Of a DNA stretch of 64,000 nucleotides, positions 1 through 11,049 are shown piece after piece. Where the stretch lies: the NCBI RefSeq assembly GCF_000150275.1, contig NW_002060943.1, forward strand, positions 1,670,628-1,734,627. Direction: 5' to 3'. The DNA comes from Trichoplax adhaerens. Its lineage: Eukaryota > Placozoa > Uniplacotomia > Trichoplacea > Trichoplacidae. A program made the translations under genes and the position numbers. Numbering within the stretch: the first letter of the stretch is position 1; each line of letters opens with the position of its first letter. The notes beneath the pieces are model-generated. The model was not told the DNA's origin and made no database searches. It was given only the letters and a program-made list of their open reading frames with translations.

Positions 1-2310
1 TGATAGTTCATTACATATTTGATATTGATTGTTATTGTGTGATAGATAGCAATCAGTAAGATGATTCAAGTTCTAGTTGATGATAGTTGAATTGGACAAC
101 CTACGAGCTTAGATTAAGATTAAGTATGAGTAAGAGATTCAAAATATTTACTGATAGAAAAGCTACGTAAGGAACATCTCAGTTCGAGATATTTCTCCTA
201 GTAAGGCATAATAATAATACTGCTGCTTTTTACAAACTAGACGGCTCCTATATAAACGGGAACATTTGAGTTGAGTGGGGCGGTAAAAAGTTGTAGATGT
301 ATCTTAGCTAATAAAAGTTTTATCTTTACAGTATTTTGCTGTGTGTATTTAACATTAAGTAAAAGGGCGTTTAAGTCAGTAGCTACTTATAGACTTTTAC
401 TGTACGTTACCTTGTTGCAGAAGTGAAATTGTGACATGTACATATCTAAATTATTCTATTGATTCTAGTCCAGGCTAACATGTTATACGCGAAGTCGCTT
501 ATACGTAATTATATGTCGTAATTGCATAACTTAGAGTTTTTATGAGGTACAACTTGACCTTAGAATTATTCATCACCGTATTTATTCTTAAGATTATTAA
601 CAAATGTGATACAATCGATTTGAATTAGGTCGAGATGGTTAATGTGCAATAATTTACGTACATATCTAAATTACTGTAATGATTCTAGCCAAGCTAGGAT
701 ATTATATGCAAAGTACCGGTAGCATATATACAATTATAGAGTAAACGCGTATCTTAGGATTACTTTTTGACTTCATAATACGATCCAGCGCAATCATCAT
801 GAACACTAGGAGACATGCAAATATAGTGTGCGTTTAAACTGCCTGTTATGCTGCAGATGTTAATCAGGTACTTTATTTTTAAGTCTATGAAATCATTCTG
901 CAGCTCTCATGTTACGATGGTAGTGAATAGGTTCTATAACCCCTTCGGTTTGCAATTACGAACTCGGAAATTAGAGTTATTAGAGTTGAGCAAATTCCTA
1001 ACGTGACTCAGCACTACCGCACCTCATTTACTACTGTAATTAGCTGGAACTACTACAAAGACCCATGAATATATTAGTCCTGTACATTACGGTCCTTCAA
1101 TGATTCTTTTTCTAGAATCAGAAGTTAGTCAGGTGATACTTGGTAACAATACACGAATATACTTAAAGTATACCTTCACGGACACTTAACTACTGTACAT
1201 AGGCTTCTGAAGTAATCTTTATGTAAATAAGAGAACTATCGTAACAAAATAATGCCTCTACCCCCAAAAATCACTACTTGCAGGTTTGCAAGTGAATTTC
1301 CTTCTATAAAGTCTAGATAATTAATATATAATTATCTAAGTGTTGAGGAGAACTAGGCGTAACATAACTACTATTAGATAAGGTTAAAGAAATTTAGCTA
1401 AAACAAGATTAGCTATAATGTTATTCATATTCGTGTAGATAGCTACTTACATACATCATGTCATCGAAATTATATTAATGCTGTTTATGTGTAGCTAAAC
1501 TATAAGTTAGATGGTACTTTAATTGCATTGGAGAATCATAGCTCAGTTTGAGTATAGACTTGCGATTGGAGTATTCTACTGATGACCGGGTTTGTTGGTA
1601 ATCAGAGTAATATAGTAGGGTAGATGCTGATAACATTACTTTGGGCAATAAACACCTTACTTTGCTCAAACCCTATTCCGATATAACTAAAATACTAGCA
1701 CTTGAATTTTAGACAATAAATGAATGTTAGTAATTTATGAAGAGTTAACCTCCGATCTTATAGCAGCTTTGAGTGGATCAGGATTAATTATAACACCTAT
1801 CAATCAAGAAAGTATGCTTTTAACGTAAATTATTTATTAAGGCAAGTACAATAACCATATATGCGCAGACATGCTGAAAGTAACTGGCTTTCCAAATAAA
1901 AAAGTTGCAAACTAAGGATACAACGGCTACTCCGGTGAAATATAATAACACGATAAAGGCATCGAAATATTCTTAACTAGGCAACCCATATTATCCTGAA
2001 ATGTGTATGAAACTGTAATCTACATCTATGCAGGCTTTTCACTTATGTTAACTCAAGTCGTAGTTTCTTGTATGAATACGGCAGATCATCAATCAATAGA
2101 CATTGATAGATAACATCTGTAGTTATATGAGGTATGAAATAAGGTAAAACTGACAGATACATTCAGTGATCACTTATTGTTAAGCACCGTACATGTATAT
2201 AGAGGTCTAAATAATGCAAAGATATACTTATGCTTAGAAGCTTGCTATAAATTTTAAGAAATGGAAAATTGATTCCTGGATTAGCCAGTAAACGAAATAA
2301 CTTAATCTTA
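1..2310. other. gene-free stretch with diverged repeats
   Basis: I find no exon here with convincing splice sites and protein similarity; the only open frame above 60 codons (1475-1669, minus) has no recognisable features. The sequence holds a diverged direct repeat: a segment starting near 437 recurs near 657 (shared 'acatatctaaatta', then 'gattctag', 'gctaa/gctag' and 'ttata'), a spacing of about 220 bp. A piece near 612-640 ('tcgatttgaatt') resembles one near 6030-6060, so the gene-free flanks on both sides of the ADP-ribosyl cyclase gene share dispersed repeat sequence. Confidence 0.5.
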
Positions 2311-5300
2311 TTAAGCTTTAACGTTTTGTGCCATCTTTAAATATCTTGTTGCCCTCCCTCTTTCACACAATAGAGCAATAATAAAACCTGCTAAGATAAA
2401 TATAAGCACTCCACCGGATGCTAGAGCTGCCAAAAGAACGATCCTAGAAACTCCATGAATACTTCGACATCGGATAGTATCGGGCGTAGAGGTACAGAGA
2501 TGGTGATATATAGGGCTACAAACATTTGAAAGAAATTAGTAAAAGACATTAGCTATTCATTTTCACCTAAATTAGTCATAAAGTGAAACGTGTTATCGTG
2601 TAATAGTTATCCTGGTTTCCTCTTTAGACTATCACAAACTATTCTTTTTGATAAGTAAGGTAAAAATTAAAACGAAATGTAAATATAATAATTAACCCTG
2701 GATTATCAGCACAGGTCCAAGCGAAGTTGTACTGTTCTATCAGACTCTGCAATTCTTTTATTGAACCTGAACCACACCTCTCCCTGACGTTTTATAATAA
2801 TATATGATTAGTCAGTTTATGAGTATGAAAAGAAAAATTAGTTTTCATCCAGAACTTCCCAAAAATATAAAACAGATGTATTTCTCTTACTTTGGATTAT
2901 CTTTACCGTCGATGCCATGAACAACAATAATCTCTATTTTATTTACTTTATCATGTGGGAGATTGGGCAATTCAAATTTGGCGAAGAAGCTTCATAATAC
3001 AAGAATGTAATAGAAATGAAACTTTGATACCATTATGCGCTTATCAACTAAATCCACGAAAATAGAAATTGTAAAATAATCGCTCTTGAAATATAAATTA
3101 CCTATCTGATGCGAAAGCTGGATCACGGCCTGCATTTAGTATCACTTGAACAGACCCACTGGCACTTTTAGCAAACTTATTATTGGATTAATTAATAGAC
3201 AAATTAAATTAGTAATTGTCTAATACTACATTAGAAATGATTTAACAGGTGTAATCTCTGATCTTACTGCCATATAATTTCCAAGATAAAGAACCAAAAT
3301 GAAATATTTTTACTAAAGTATTCTTTTAAATATATACTCGTACACCTATATATGATCTGATTAAAATCCGATCCCTGCCATTATGTGTAATAGCTGGCTA
3401 TCGTTGGCTGAAATATATAAATATATATATGCATAATATGGACAGTCTAAGTACGGAATGAAGGCACTTATCATTCATTAATAGTACGGACACTAATTAT
3501 AACTATCTATTAACATAACGACTAAAGGTGCTATTTTAGATTTTAAGTTAAAGATTAAAACAGATTGTAACTATTTTTTTTAATTAAATTAATGCGTATG
3601 CCGCAAACAGAAGACTTAAATTTGTTATGCAGAACTTTACAAAAGAGCCGCATGTGGTTACAGTTTTACGTACAATGAAAATTAACAGAATACAACATGG
3701 AAAAATACAGTTTTGTCTAAGCTGACGTTTTATAAATGATACGTAAGTATTATACTAAATTGCAAAACAATTACCAATCATAAAAGAAAAAAAATTATAG
3801 GTAATAACACACAAGCAAACTACTTTTATAGTTGTGAATATATCCCTACCCAAGTCGACATTTTTGCCCAGAAATCGTATGTATTATTCTTATTACATCC
3901 TTGTGGATCTGAGCAAGTTTCATAGTTGATGCCAGGAGATTTTTCTTGGCCACACCATGTTAAGCTATTGACTAAATATCTATGATTTACCAGAAAACAA
4001 TAATTATGATTCGATTTCGTCAAGTAACAAATTTAATTGTTTGTTTCGGCGTAATTTTTAAGTATAAATTCGCCTTTAAATACGGATTTAATCAAATAAG
4101 CGTCATGATCTCATTATAATTGAAAATTTTACACGTATCGACTAAAATTTAGCTCACCAAAGAAACTAGTTGTAGCTCTTCTATATAAATGATTATGCCA
4201 GCCACTTACCCCGGTAAAACATCCTCGAGTGTATATAAATTTCCAACAGTTTTTACGTAACTATGTGTGAAATCATATGTTCCGGACCAGAATACTGACT
4301 TTACGATTTAAAATAAAATGGAAAAAGATTCAAGTGTTGAATATCATAATTGTTTGCAAATACCAGAATATAGCCAATCTTATTAATAGCCCAAGAACTG
4401 CATGTTTAATAATGCACTTGGGTAAAGGAAAGATGTCAGTATTTATGTTTGCATATATATAAGGGAAACTAAATGTCTGCACATCTCTGCTAGTCTATTA
4501 CCCATACATGCATACCTATAACATGATATAATTCCTAGATAGCTAAAAGTACGTTATTTTAACCGATATCATTTTCCTATTAATATTTTTACGTATCTTT
4601 TTGGATTATATTAATAACAATGTCGATAACTATCATTGACCTCTTCACTGTTTGATTAGCTGTATAAAATAAGTAAACGCTGTTTGATTAGCTGTAACAT
4701 ATACTTAAGCTATCGTTCATTTATGATTTCATCATATCGATTTTAGCGAGAGATGAAGACGATATAGTGCATATAAAAGTAATCAAAACACTTAGTACTA
4801 GTATTAATCGATAGCTACGATTTCTGATGAACTGTGTAAATTACTTAGACTATCATCTATTTTTGATCTTATTATTTTATCTAATTTTTTGGCGAAAGGT
4901 GAGCATGATACGTAGCACATAAAAGTAATAAAGCAGTAATGTTAATTAATAGCTATTTAATGAAAAGGAATACTGAATGTATCATTCATTTTTGGTTTTA
5001 TCACTTTATCTAAATTTAAGCGAAGGATAAAGACGAAGTAGCGCGTATAAAGCAATCAAGTTATTCGCTATTAAGCATTAGCTGATATGAGTATCTTACG
5101 CCATCTTGAGGAATTGGCACAGATGATTTCTCTATGAATTTATCATAGCCAGCCGTTTGTACTTTGCAAGGATCTAAATTAGCGAAAACGCTAGAAAATG
5201 TCATCCATAATTCATGGCAATCGACCTCATGCTCCATAGTATGTGATGCTTGATAATCTGAACAGCGTCCAATGAAGATTTGATCAATCCTAGGTGTTGT

Positions 5301-5399
5301 ACCAGCATCATCACTTAGTCCATAAAATGGATATCGATAATGGGACAGTCCAACTTGGCTATAGGCAAAAATCAAGCAGATATAGAGAAGAATTTTCAT
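2311..5399 (-). CDS. ADP-ribosyl cyclase (CD38/BST1 family), secreted-side enzyme with C-terminal membrane anchor
   Basis: Predicted to convert NAD to cyclic ADP-ribose, a calcium-mobilising messenger. Coding exons on the minus strand: 5399-5100, 4298-4210, 3979-3850, 3175-3102, 2989-2891, 2783-2697, 2515-2311. Every junction has GT-AG and matching phase; the total is 984 nt or 327 residues. Residues 1-19 look like a signal peptide. Family motifs in order: FIGRC (42-46), DC-x2-LW (60-65), DPC (76-78), FWSG (103-106), TLED (123-126), YL-x3-LTWCG (131-140), DFW (165-167), VQVILN (182-187), FELPNL (203-208). The four residues matching human CD38 W125, E146, W189 and E226 are W104, E125, W167 and E204. 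The tail has paired cysteines (C255, C267, C276) and then a hydrophobic helix at about 285-309, ending in a short basic tail. The counterparts of CD38 C119 and C201 are Q98 and S179. Start chosen because it opens the signal peptide. The family assignment is very secure. Confidence 0.93.
4600..5062. repeat. three-unit diverged tandem repeat inside intron 1 of the ADP-ribosyl cyclase gene
   Basis: About three units of roughly 133 bp follow one another. Each contains a block of the form 'tttta(t/g)c..a...gcga..g(a/g)tgaa/taaagacga' followed by 'cataaaagtaat(c/a)aa'. These blocks lie near 4740-4790, 4878-4932 and 5007-5060. A separate short repeat 'ctgtttgattagctgta' occurs twice, near 4649 and 4680. 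The whole block lies in the 801 bp intron between coding exons 1 and 2. Confidence 0.6.
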
Positions 5400-8300
5400 C
5401 TTGATTCAATAAAAAGACTAATTGTGTTTAGCAAGATGTCTTTGGTAGATAGCAGGCCGTGAAAGTGATGAATTGTAAACTCAAAATTCTGCTTTTATAG
5501 TATGCTTTTGCATTTGCATAATAAATAAGAGGAGCCTTTATAAAAAGTATAATAGTCCAGATGTATAAACTAATTAGTTGAAATAATGGTTTTTAACTCG
5601 TCGGATTTATTGGCTAACGCTAAAATATATTAAAACACTACCGATATTTAATTTAAATCGCTTTTAGGGTTAATTAAATAATTGATTTCACACCATGCCC
5701 TAGGGCTTAATTTTATTAAACTTGATAAATTGATTTTTTTGCTATTTCCATTAATTATAATCGAACAATTGCTATTGTTATTCTTGATAGGGTAGCGATG
5801 GCCGTGAAAATTTTGCTAAGAAAAAATTTAGCTACACTACAATATTGAGGGATCATTCCAGCTTCAATGCAATAGTATATGATAAGGATTAACCTATGAT
5901 CTCCTCTCCGTTCACAAATTGTCAGCTATATCAATACATATTCGTTGCTAAAGTTTAATATTTGAATCCATTAGTCTTCGATGATTCAGCTCTGCATGAG
6001 ATATTACTTTTTATCAGGTGAGAATTTATATCGATTTGAATTGGATCACGAGATGAATGGTCTCGCAGTAATTCATATAACTTATAAAAAATTATTATAC
6101 TATAAAGAATATGGTGTATTAAAAGATGAGAATTTTAGATTACGATTTTAAGGTCTTTTTGGAATCTTAAGTAAAACTTGCTTTGATAAGATTGTAGTTA
6201 GATCTTCTGTATGCATTTAGAATAGTAATTATTCCAAGAGTCAAGATAATCTCCGTCCCTTTTTTGTAAATTTTTGTTTTTTTAGATTACTCAACCTTGG
6301 TTGCATTTAGATAAATAATTAATTCGCTGAGTAAAGGAAAGCAACTAAGCGATTTATTTCGTTAGTAGGATTGATAAAATGAATTTGTCAGTAGACGCTA
6401 GCGTTAGGCGCTCCAAATTCTCATAAATTAGCCAATTTTAATCTATACTATCAGAGATATTAGAAAACTTTTAATACTTTTCAGCCATAGTGTATCGATG
6501 AGTGGACTAATCCTATATTGTAAAGGCTTGAGCTTAGCATGCTGTTTTGCAAGGTTTGCGTATTTGCAATTTTGTGGCATTTTATGAAGAACTACCGTAT
6601 TATAGCGTCACTTGTATATTACTGTAGTTAGCTCAATGGCCTACTTTTAAGTTACCTAACTGTAATGATATTCCCCAACAGATATCTATTAGAAATAATT
6701 ACTTATTGACTTTAGCTAGATGAACAATTACATTTATAATAATAGAGGTTAACAGCTGCCATAGGTAAACTGTGAACTTATTCAGAACAATTACAATTAT
6801 AATTGTGATTGAGGGTTCGATATCTCGGAGGATTGAGATTTAGTTGCCATTTACAATAAGTACACCAAAAGTTGTATAAAAGTTATACTTTATTTTAAGT
6901 AGTAAAGTAAGTACAGCGAGGTAGTTACGGTAGACCAGCGTGCAAGCTGCCGTGAGTAACGTGTGAAGATTAAGCAGGAAACGAACGATTTCTGAGGTGG
7001 AAAACGGCGGTATTTATAGTTTAAAGATAGAGCACATGCAGAGAATAGGATTGTAGAATTAGATACAACATATACCCTAACAGGTTACAACATAGCTGAT
7101 GATTGTAGCAAACAGCGAGTAATATAATAACTAAATACAGTAGCCTATATATGAATGTGAAGTAAGCGGACTGTAGATATGTTTAAATATAAGAGCAATA
7201 CAACATATCTATATTTAAGAGTAGGATATAGTTACAGTATATTCTAAATACACTAAAATAATAATAGAGGCTAACAGCTGCCATAGATAAACTGCGAACT
7301 TATTTAGAGAAAGGCATGGGACAGTTGGTAGTGCAGCTTAAGTAATAGCTTACTATATCTTACTAACAGCGATTAATAGCTGCCATACATAAACCGTATA
7401 CTTATGTAGAGAAAGGTATAGGACAGCTGATAGTGTTGCTTAACTAATAGCTTTCTATACCTTATTAATGTTTTTAAGAAAGCTTTAAAATTATACTGGG
7501 TCAAGGTTAGTTCATTTTTAAACAGGATATCACAGACCTTTTAATATCGAGTAACCAATATACAAACGTGTATCTCCTATCTTAAATTCATTCTCTTAGT
7601 TTTGGCTAGCATATCATTCAATCGAAGGATAAATATCCTTTATTCTGTGCTTATTTTTTTCTAACCTTTTCTGTAAACAAAGATGCAAAATTACTGGTTA
7701 ATTATTTTGGGCATTCTAATTTCATCTCTCCTGCATCTACTAAGCGTTGGAAGACATAGCGTCTGTTCATGATGATCGAAATAGAGTGACTTTGTGTACA
7801 AAACTACTGATCATTTTATTTATGGTAGTTAGATTCCATTTTTCGTACGTATACTAAACATTAAAAGATACAAACTTCTATTCAAGGCGATCGCATTTTA
7901 TTTAACTCTATTTCTCAACTTCTGTTACAGTGACTATCTTCTATGCTTAATTCATGTAATAAGATCATTATTATTTGAGACATGAAACACTCTATTTAAA
8001 CTGAATCATTGCTAACCTTACATTAAATAGGATTCCTTTTTTACACCACGCTAATTAAACATAAAAGAATACATATAACCAAAGGAATAGAATCAGTAAG
8101 CCATTACCTATTGTTTATGCTAATTATTCAGCTCTTCAATAACTATTGGAATGATTAGTAATACTATTGCTAATTAATTACGTCGTATTAAATGCCTTGC
8201 CAAGACAATAAATTGAAATCAGTGGGTACAGAAAAGATAACTCTGTCTAGATGATTTTCCAGTAATTCTATAAATGTGACGAGCATCTGTAAAATATTGA

Positions 8301-8500
8301 TGACCTGCATTAATTTAAAATTAATTTGTGCTATTATTTCATATTTCCATTATCTACTGCATTATTTAGTAACTAATTAACGCTAAATAACAATTTAGAC
8401 AAATCGATAGTTACGATAAATCTCTTGATTAGATACAATATGGCTTTGTCTTATTGATTTAACTTTAGGAAACTATAATAAATGGGCAGTCAAGAAGTCT
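5400..8500. other. gene-free stretch upstream of the ADP-ribosyl cyclase gene
   Basis: No supported exon. The first few hundred bases upstream of 5399 are expected to hold the promoter and 5' leader of the cyclase gene, but no single core element stands out from the AT-rich background. 5850-6750 contains weak similarity to 600-1300, and 6737-7470 holds the repeated element listed separately. Confidence 0.4.
6737..7472. repeat. repeated element with 'aacagctgccat' core
   Basis: A block beginning 'ataatagaggttaacagctg' and continuing to 'aacttatt' occurs near 6737 and again near 7260. A third version (core 'taatagctgccatacataaa') follows about 105 bp after the second, so the last two form a tandem pair. 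Both of that pair continue with 'tagagaaagg(c/t)at(g/a)gga' and 'gcttaa(g/c)taatagct'. The segment 6900-7000 between the copies is GC-richer than its surroundings. This could be a non-autonomous mobile element or a decayed minisatellite; I see no coding sequence or clear terminal inverted repeats. Confidence 0.5.
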
Positions 8501-10330
8501 GATTGTTCAAATTTATAAATTGATGCCAATTCCTTATACTGCAATAGAATTAGAATGATTGTTTAGAATCGTTTAAAATCAACTATTGCATGAAACGGTA
8601 TTTAATTCGATACTTGGGGCTTAAGCTACATTAGAAACAACATAAAACGCTTTTTGCGAGATATTTTATTCCATTATATTGTGGAAATGATGCCACCCAG
8701 CATTATGTTATTTAATTTAATGGAATGGTTGTCCAAAACAGTTCAAATCAATAATTGAATGAAATCTAATTTCATATCTTGTACTTAAGCTAAAGTAGTA
8801 CCAACATAAGACGCCTTTTCAATATGCACTTATTTCAAATCGATAAATTTATACCACAATTCTATACTTTAGTTGAATTAGAATATTCGTTCAGAAAAAT
8901 TAAAACCAACATTTATATAGAACTTTTTTTAATTTGATACTTGGGAGCTTAAGCTACTTTAGCACCAACATAAATAGCTTTTTCCGAGACATTTTATTCC
9001 ACTTCATTGAGGAAGCGGGGCTATCAAGCATCATGCTACTTAATTTAATGGAATGGTCGCTCAAAATAGTTCAAATCAACAATTTAATGGAATTCAATGC
9101 GATACCTGGTACTTAAGCTACTGAGTAGCAACATAAAACACCTTTCCAATATACCATCTTTTCGAATGGATAGATTCATGATATCGTTCTATACTTCAGT
9201 TGAATTAGAATAATTGTTCAAAACAGTTAAAATCATCTATTGCATAAAATTGTATTTCATTCGATGCCTGAAGCTTAAGCTACATTAGTACCGACATAAA
9301 ATGTTTTTTTTGAGACAAACAATTCTATTATATTAAGAAAGTGATGCTAACAAGCACCAAGCTATTTAATTCGATTGGATGCTTGTCTAAAATAGTTCAA
9401 ATCAGCGATTGAATGAAATCTAATTTGATTCCTGGTGCTAAGCTACAGTAGTACTAACATAAATCGCCTTTCCAATATCCAATTATTTTGAATTTATAGA
9501 TTTATGCTACCTTTCTAGACTTAAGTTGAACTAGAATAATTGGTCAGAATAATAAAAATCAGCTATTTCACGAAATTATACTTAATTCGATACCTGAGGC
9601 TTAAGCTACATCAGTACCAATATAGAACATTTCCCCAAGACATCCTATTCTGCTACGTATAGGAATTGATGTTCCTAGCACTATGCAACTTAATTCTATT
9701 TAAAATTGATAGACTCATGCCACCATTCTATACTGCAATTGAATTAGAACGATTGTTTAAACGATTAAAATCAACTATTGCATAAAACAGTGTTTAACTC
9801 GATAACTGGGGATTAAGCTGCATAAGTATCGATATAAAACACATTTCCAGAGACATTCTATTCTGCTATGTTGAGGAAATGATATTATCCCATGCTACTC
9901 AATCATATTTAGGATTGATAGATTTATGATACTATTCTATATTTCAGTCGAATTAGAATGATTGTTTAGAGCAGTTAAAATCAATTATGGCGTGAAATGG
10001 CATTTCATTTGATGCCTGGGGCTTAAGCTACATTAGTACCAAGGTAAATCGCTTTTTCAGACGTTCTATTTTGCTAGGTTGAAGAATGGACGATAGCACC
10101 ATGCTACTTAATTAAATAGAATGGTTGTCTAAAATAGTTAAAGTCAACTATGGAATGAAATAAATTTTTTTTGCAATAGTTGAATTTAAACCACACGGTG
10201 CTGATTAATCATAAATTCTAATTCAGCTGCATTATAGAATGGTATCACGAATCTATCAATTCGAAATAGTCGGATATTGAAAGGCGTTTTTATGTCGATA
10301 CTACGTAGCTTAAATTACATTGATAAATTA
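8500..10330. repeat. satellite-like tandem array 1, monomer about 165 bp, dimer about 327 bp
   Basis: A diverged array anchored on 'cttaagcta', which recurs near 8620, 8787, 8947, 9113, 9277, 9435 (as 'gctaagcta'), 9602, 9814 (as 'attaagctg') and 10022. Two alternating monomer types can be told apart. Type A continues with 'acattag' and a 'gagacattttatt' block and 'tggaatggttgtc'. Type B continues with 'agtagtaccaacataa' and 'cctttccaatat' and 'gaattagaat'. A and B alternate up to about 9600. The last two units are about 210 bp long and look like A-B hybrids with an internal deletion. The open frame 8934-9116 lies inside a unit and is not a gene. Confidence 0.85.
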
Positions 10331-10449
10331 TTTTTCATAAGATTTATAGCAATTTTGTTTTCGCTAACTTATTAGCAGCTATTTCTAATCCTTCACCTTT
10401 ACTGCGAATTGTAAACTAGATTATCTGGCTGTGTGGTAATTGGAATCAA

Positions 10450-11022
10450 TTATATGACATTGATTGAATGATCACAGCAGCTTTCCGCAGCAAATATCCT
10501 ACCTGGACAATTAATTAATGGTTACCGGTGCCATTCCAACACTGATAGTATTCTGTTGATTTCGTGAGATGTCTACCTATCCGAAATATCTAGAATGTTC
10601 ATTTAAATTGCAATAATTACAAATTATATCTGCATCCGTCGATCTATTAAATTACGTGAATATGCAGATCATAAATAGAGGTTTTCTTTTGCACTAAATA
10701 ATCTGCTTTACTAGCAGAAATGCCAAATAAAGTATCTGCTTCCGAAAAATTTTGGGCATATAAAATAGAGCACCTTTTCATGCTTCATGAAGTAGGATAT
10801 ACAGTAAATGTTATAAGAAATCATCGTGTTATTAACATGCCTTACAAGGATAGGCATAATTATTAAAATTAGCGCCAGGATTATTCCATTTGAGCTTTCT
10901 ACCTTTGCATTAATTTTGCTACAGTTACAACATAAGTAAAATAGAACGGCAAATACAAAATTGATGAAAAATATCAAAGTTGTTATGACAGTAGAATATA
11001 GTATAACAAGTTCAGCATTCAT
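10450..11022 (-). CDS. candidate small two-helix membrane protein (hypothetical)
   Basis: I do not recognise this protein. Three exons with compatible phases can be joined on the minus strand: 11022-10846 (donor gtaagg), 10589-10526 (acceptor tctag, donor gtaacc) and 10502-10450 (acceptor tccag), giving 97 residues. Residues about 7-31 and 45-59 are strongly hydrophobic, separated by a short loop with CCNC; a third, cysteine-containing segment follows with YYQCW, an N-glycosylation sequon NGT, and SCC. This arrangement suggests a small membrane protein with an extracellular cysteine-bearing tail. Against it: AT-rich DNA often yields hydrophobic open frames by chance, exons 2 and 3 are short, and the gene sits between two satellite arrays. 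RNA evidence would decide. Confidence 0.3.
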
Positions 11023-11049
11023 TTATCAACGGCAATCGTATAGAATTTT

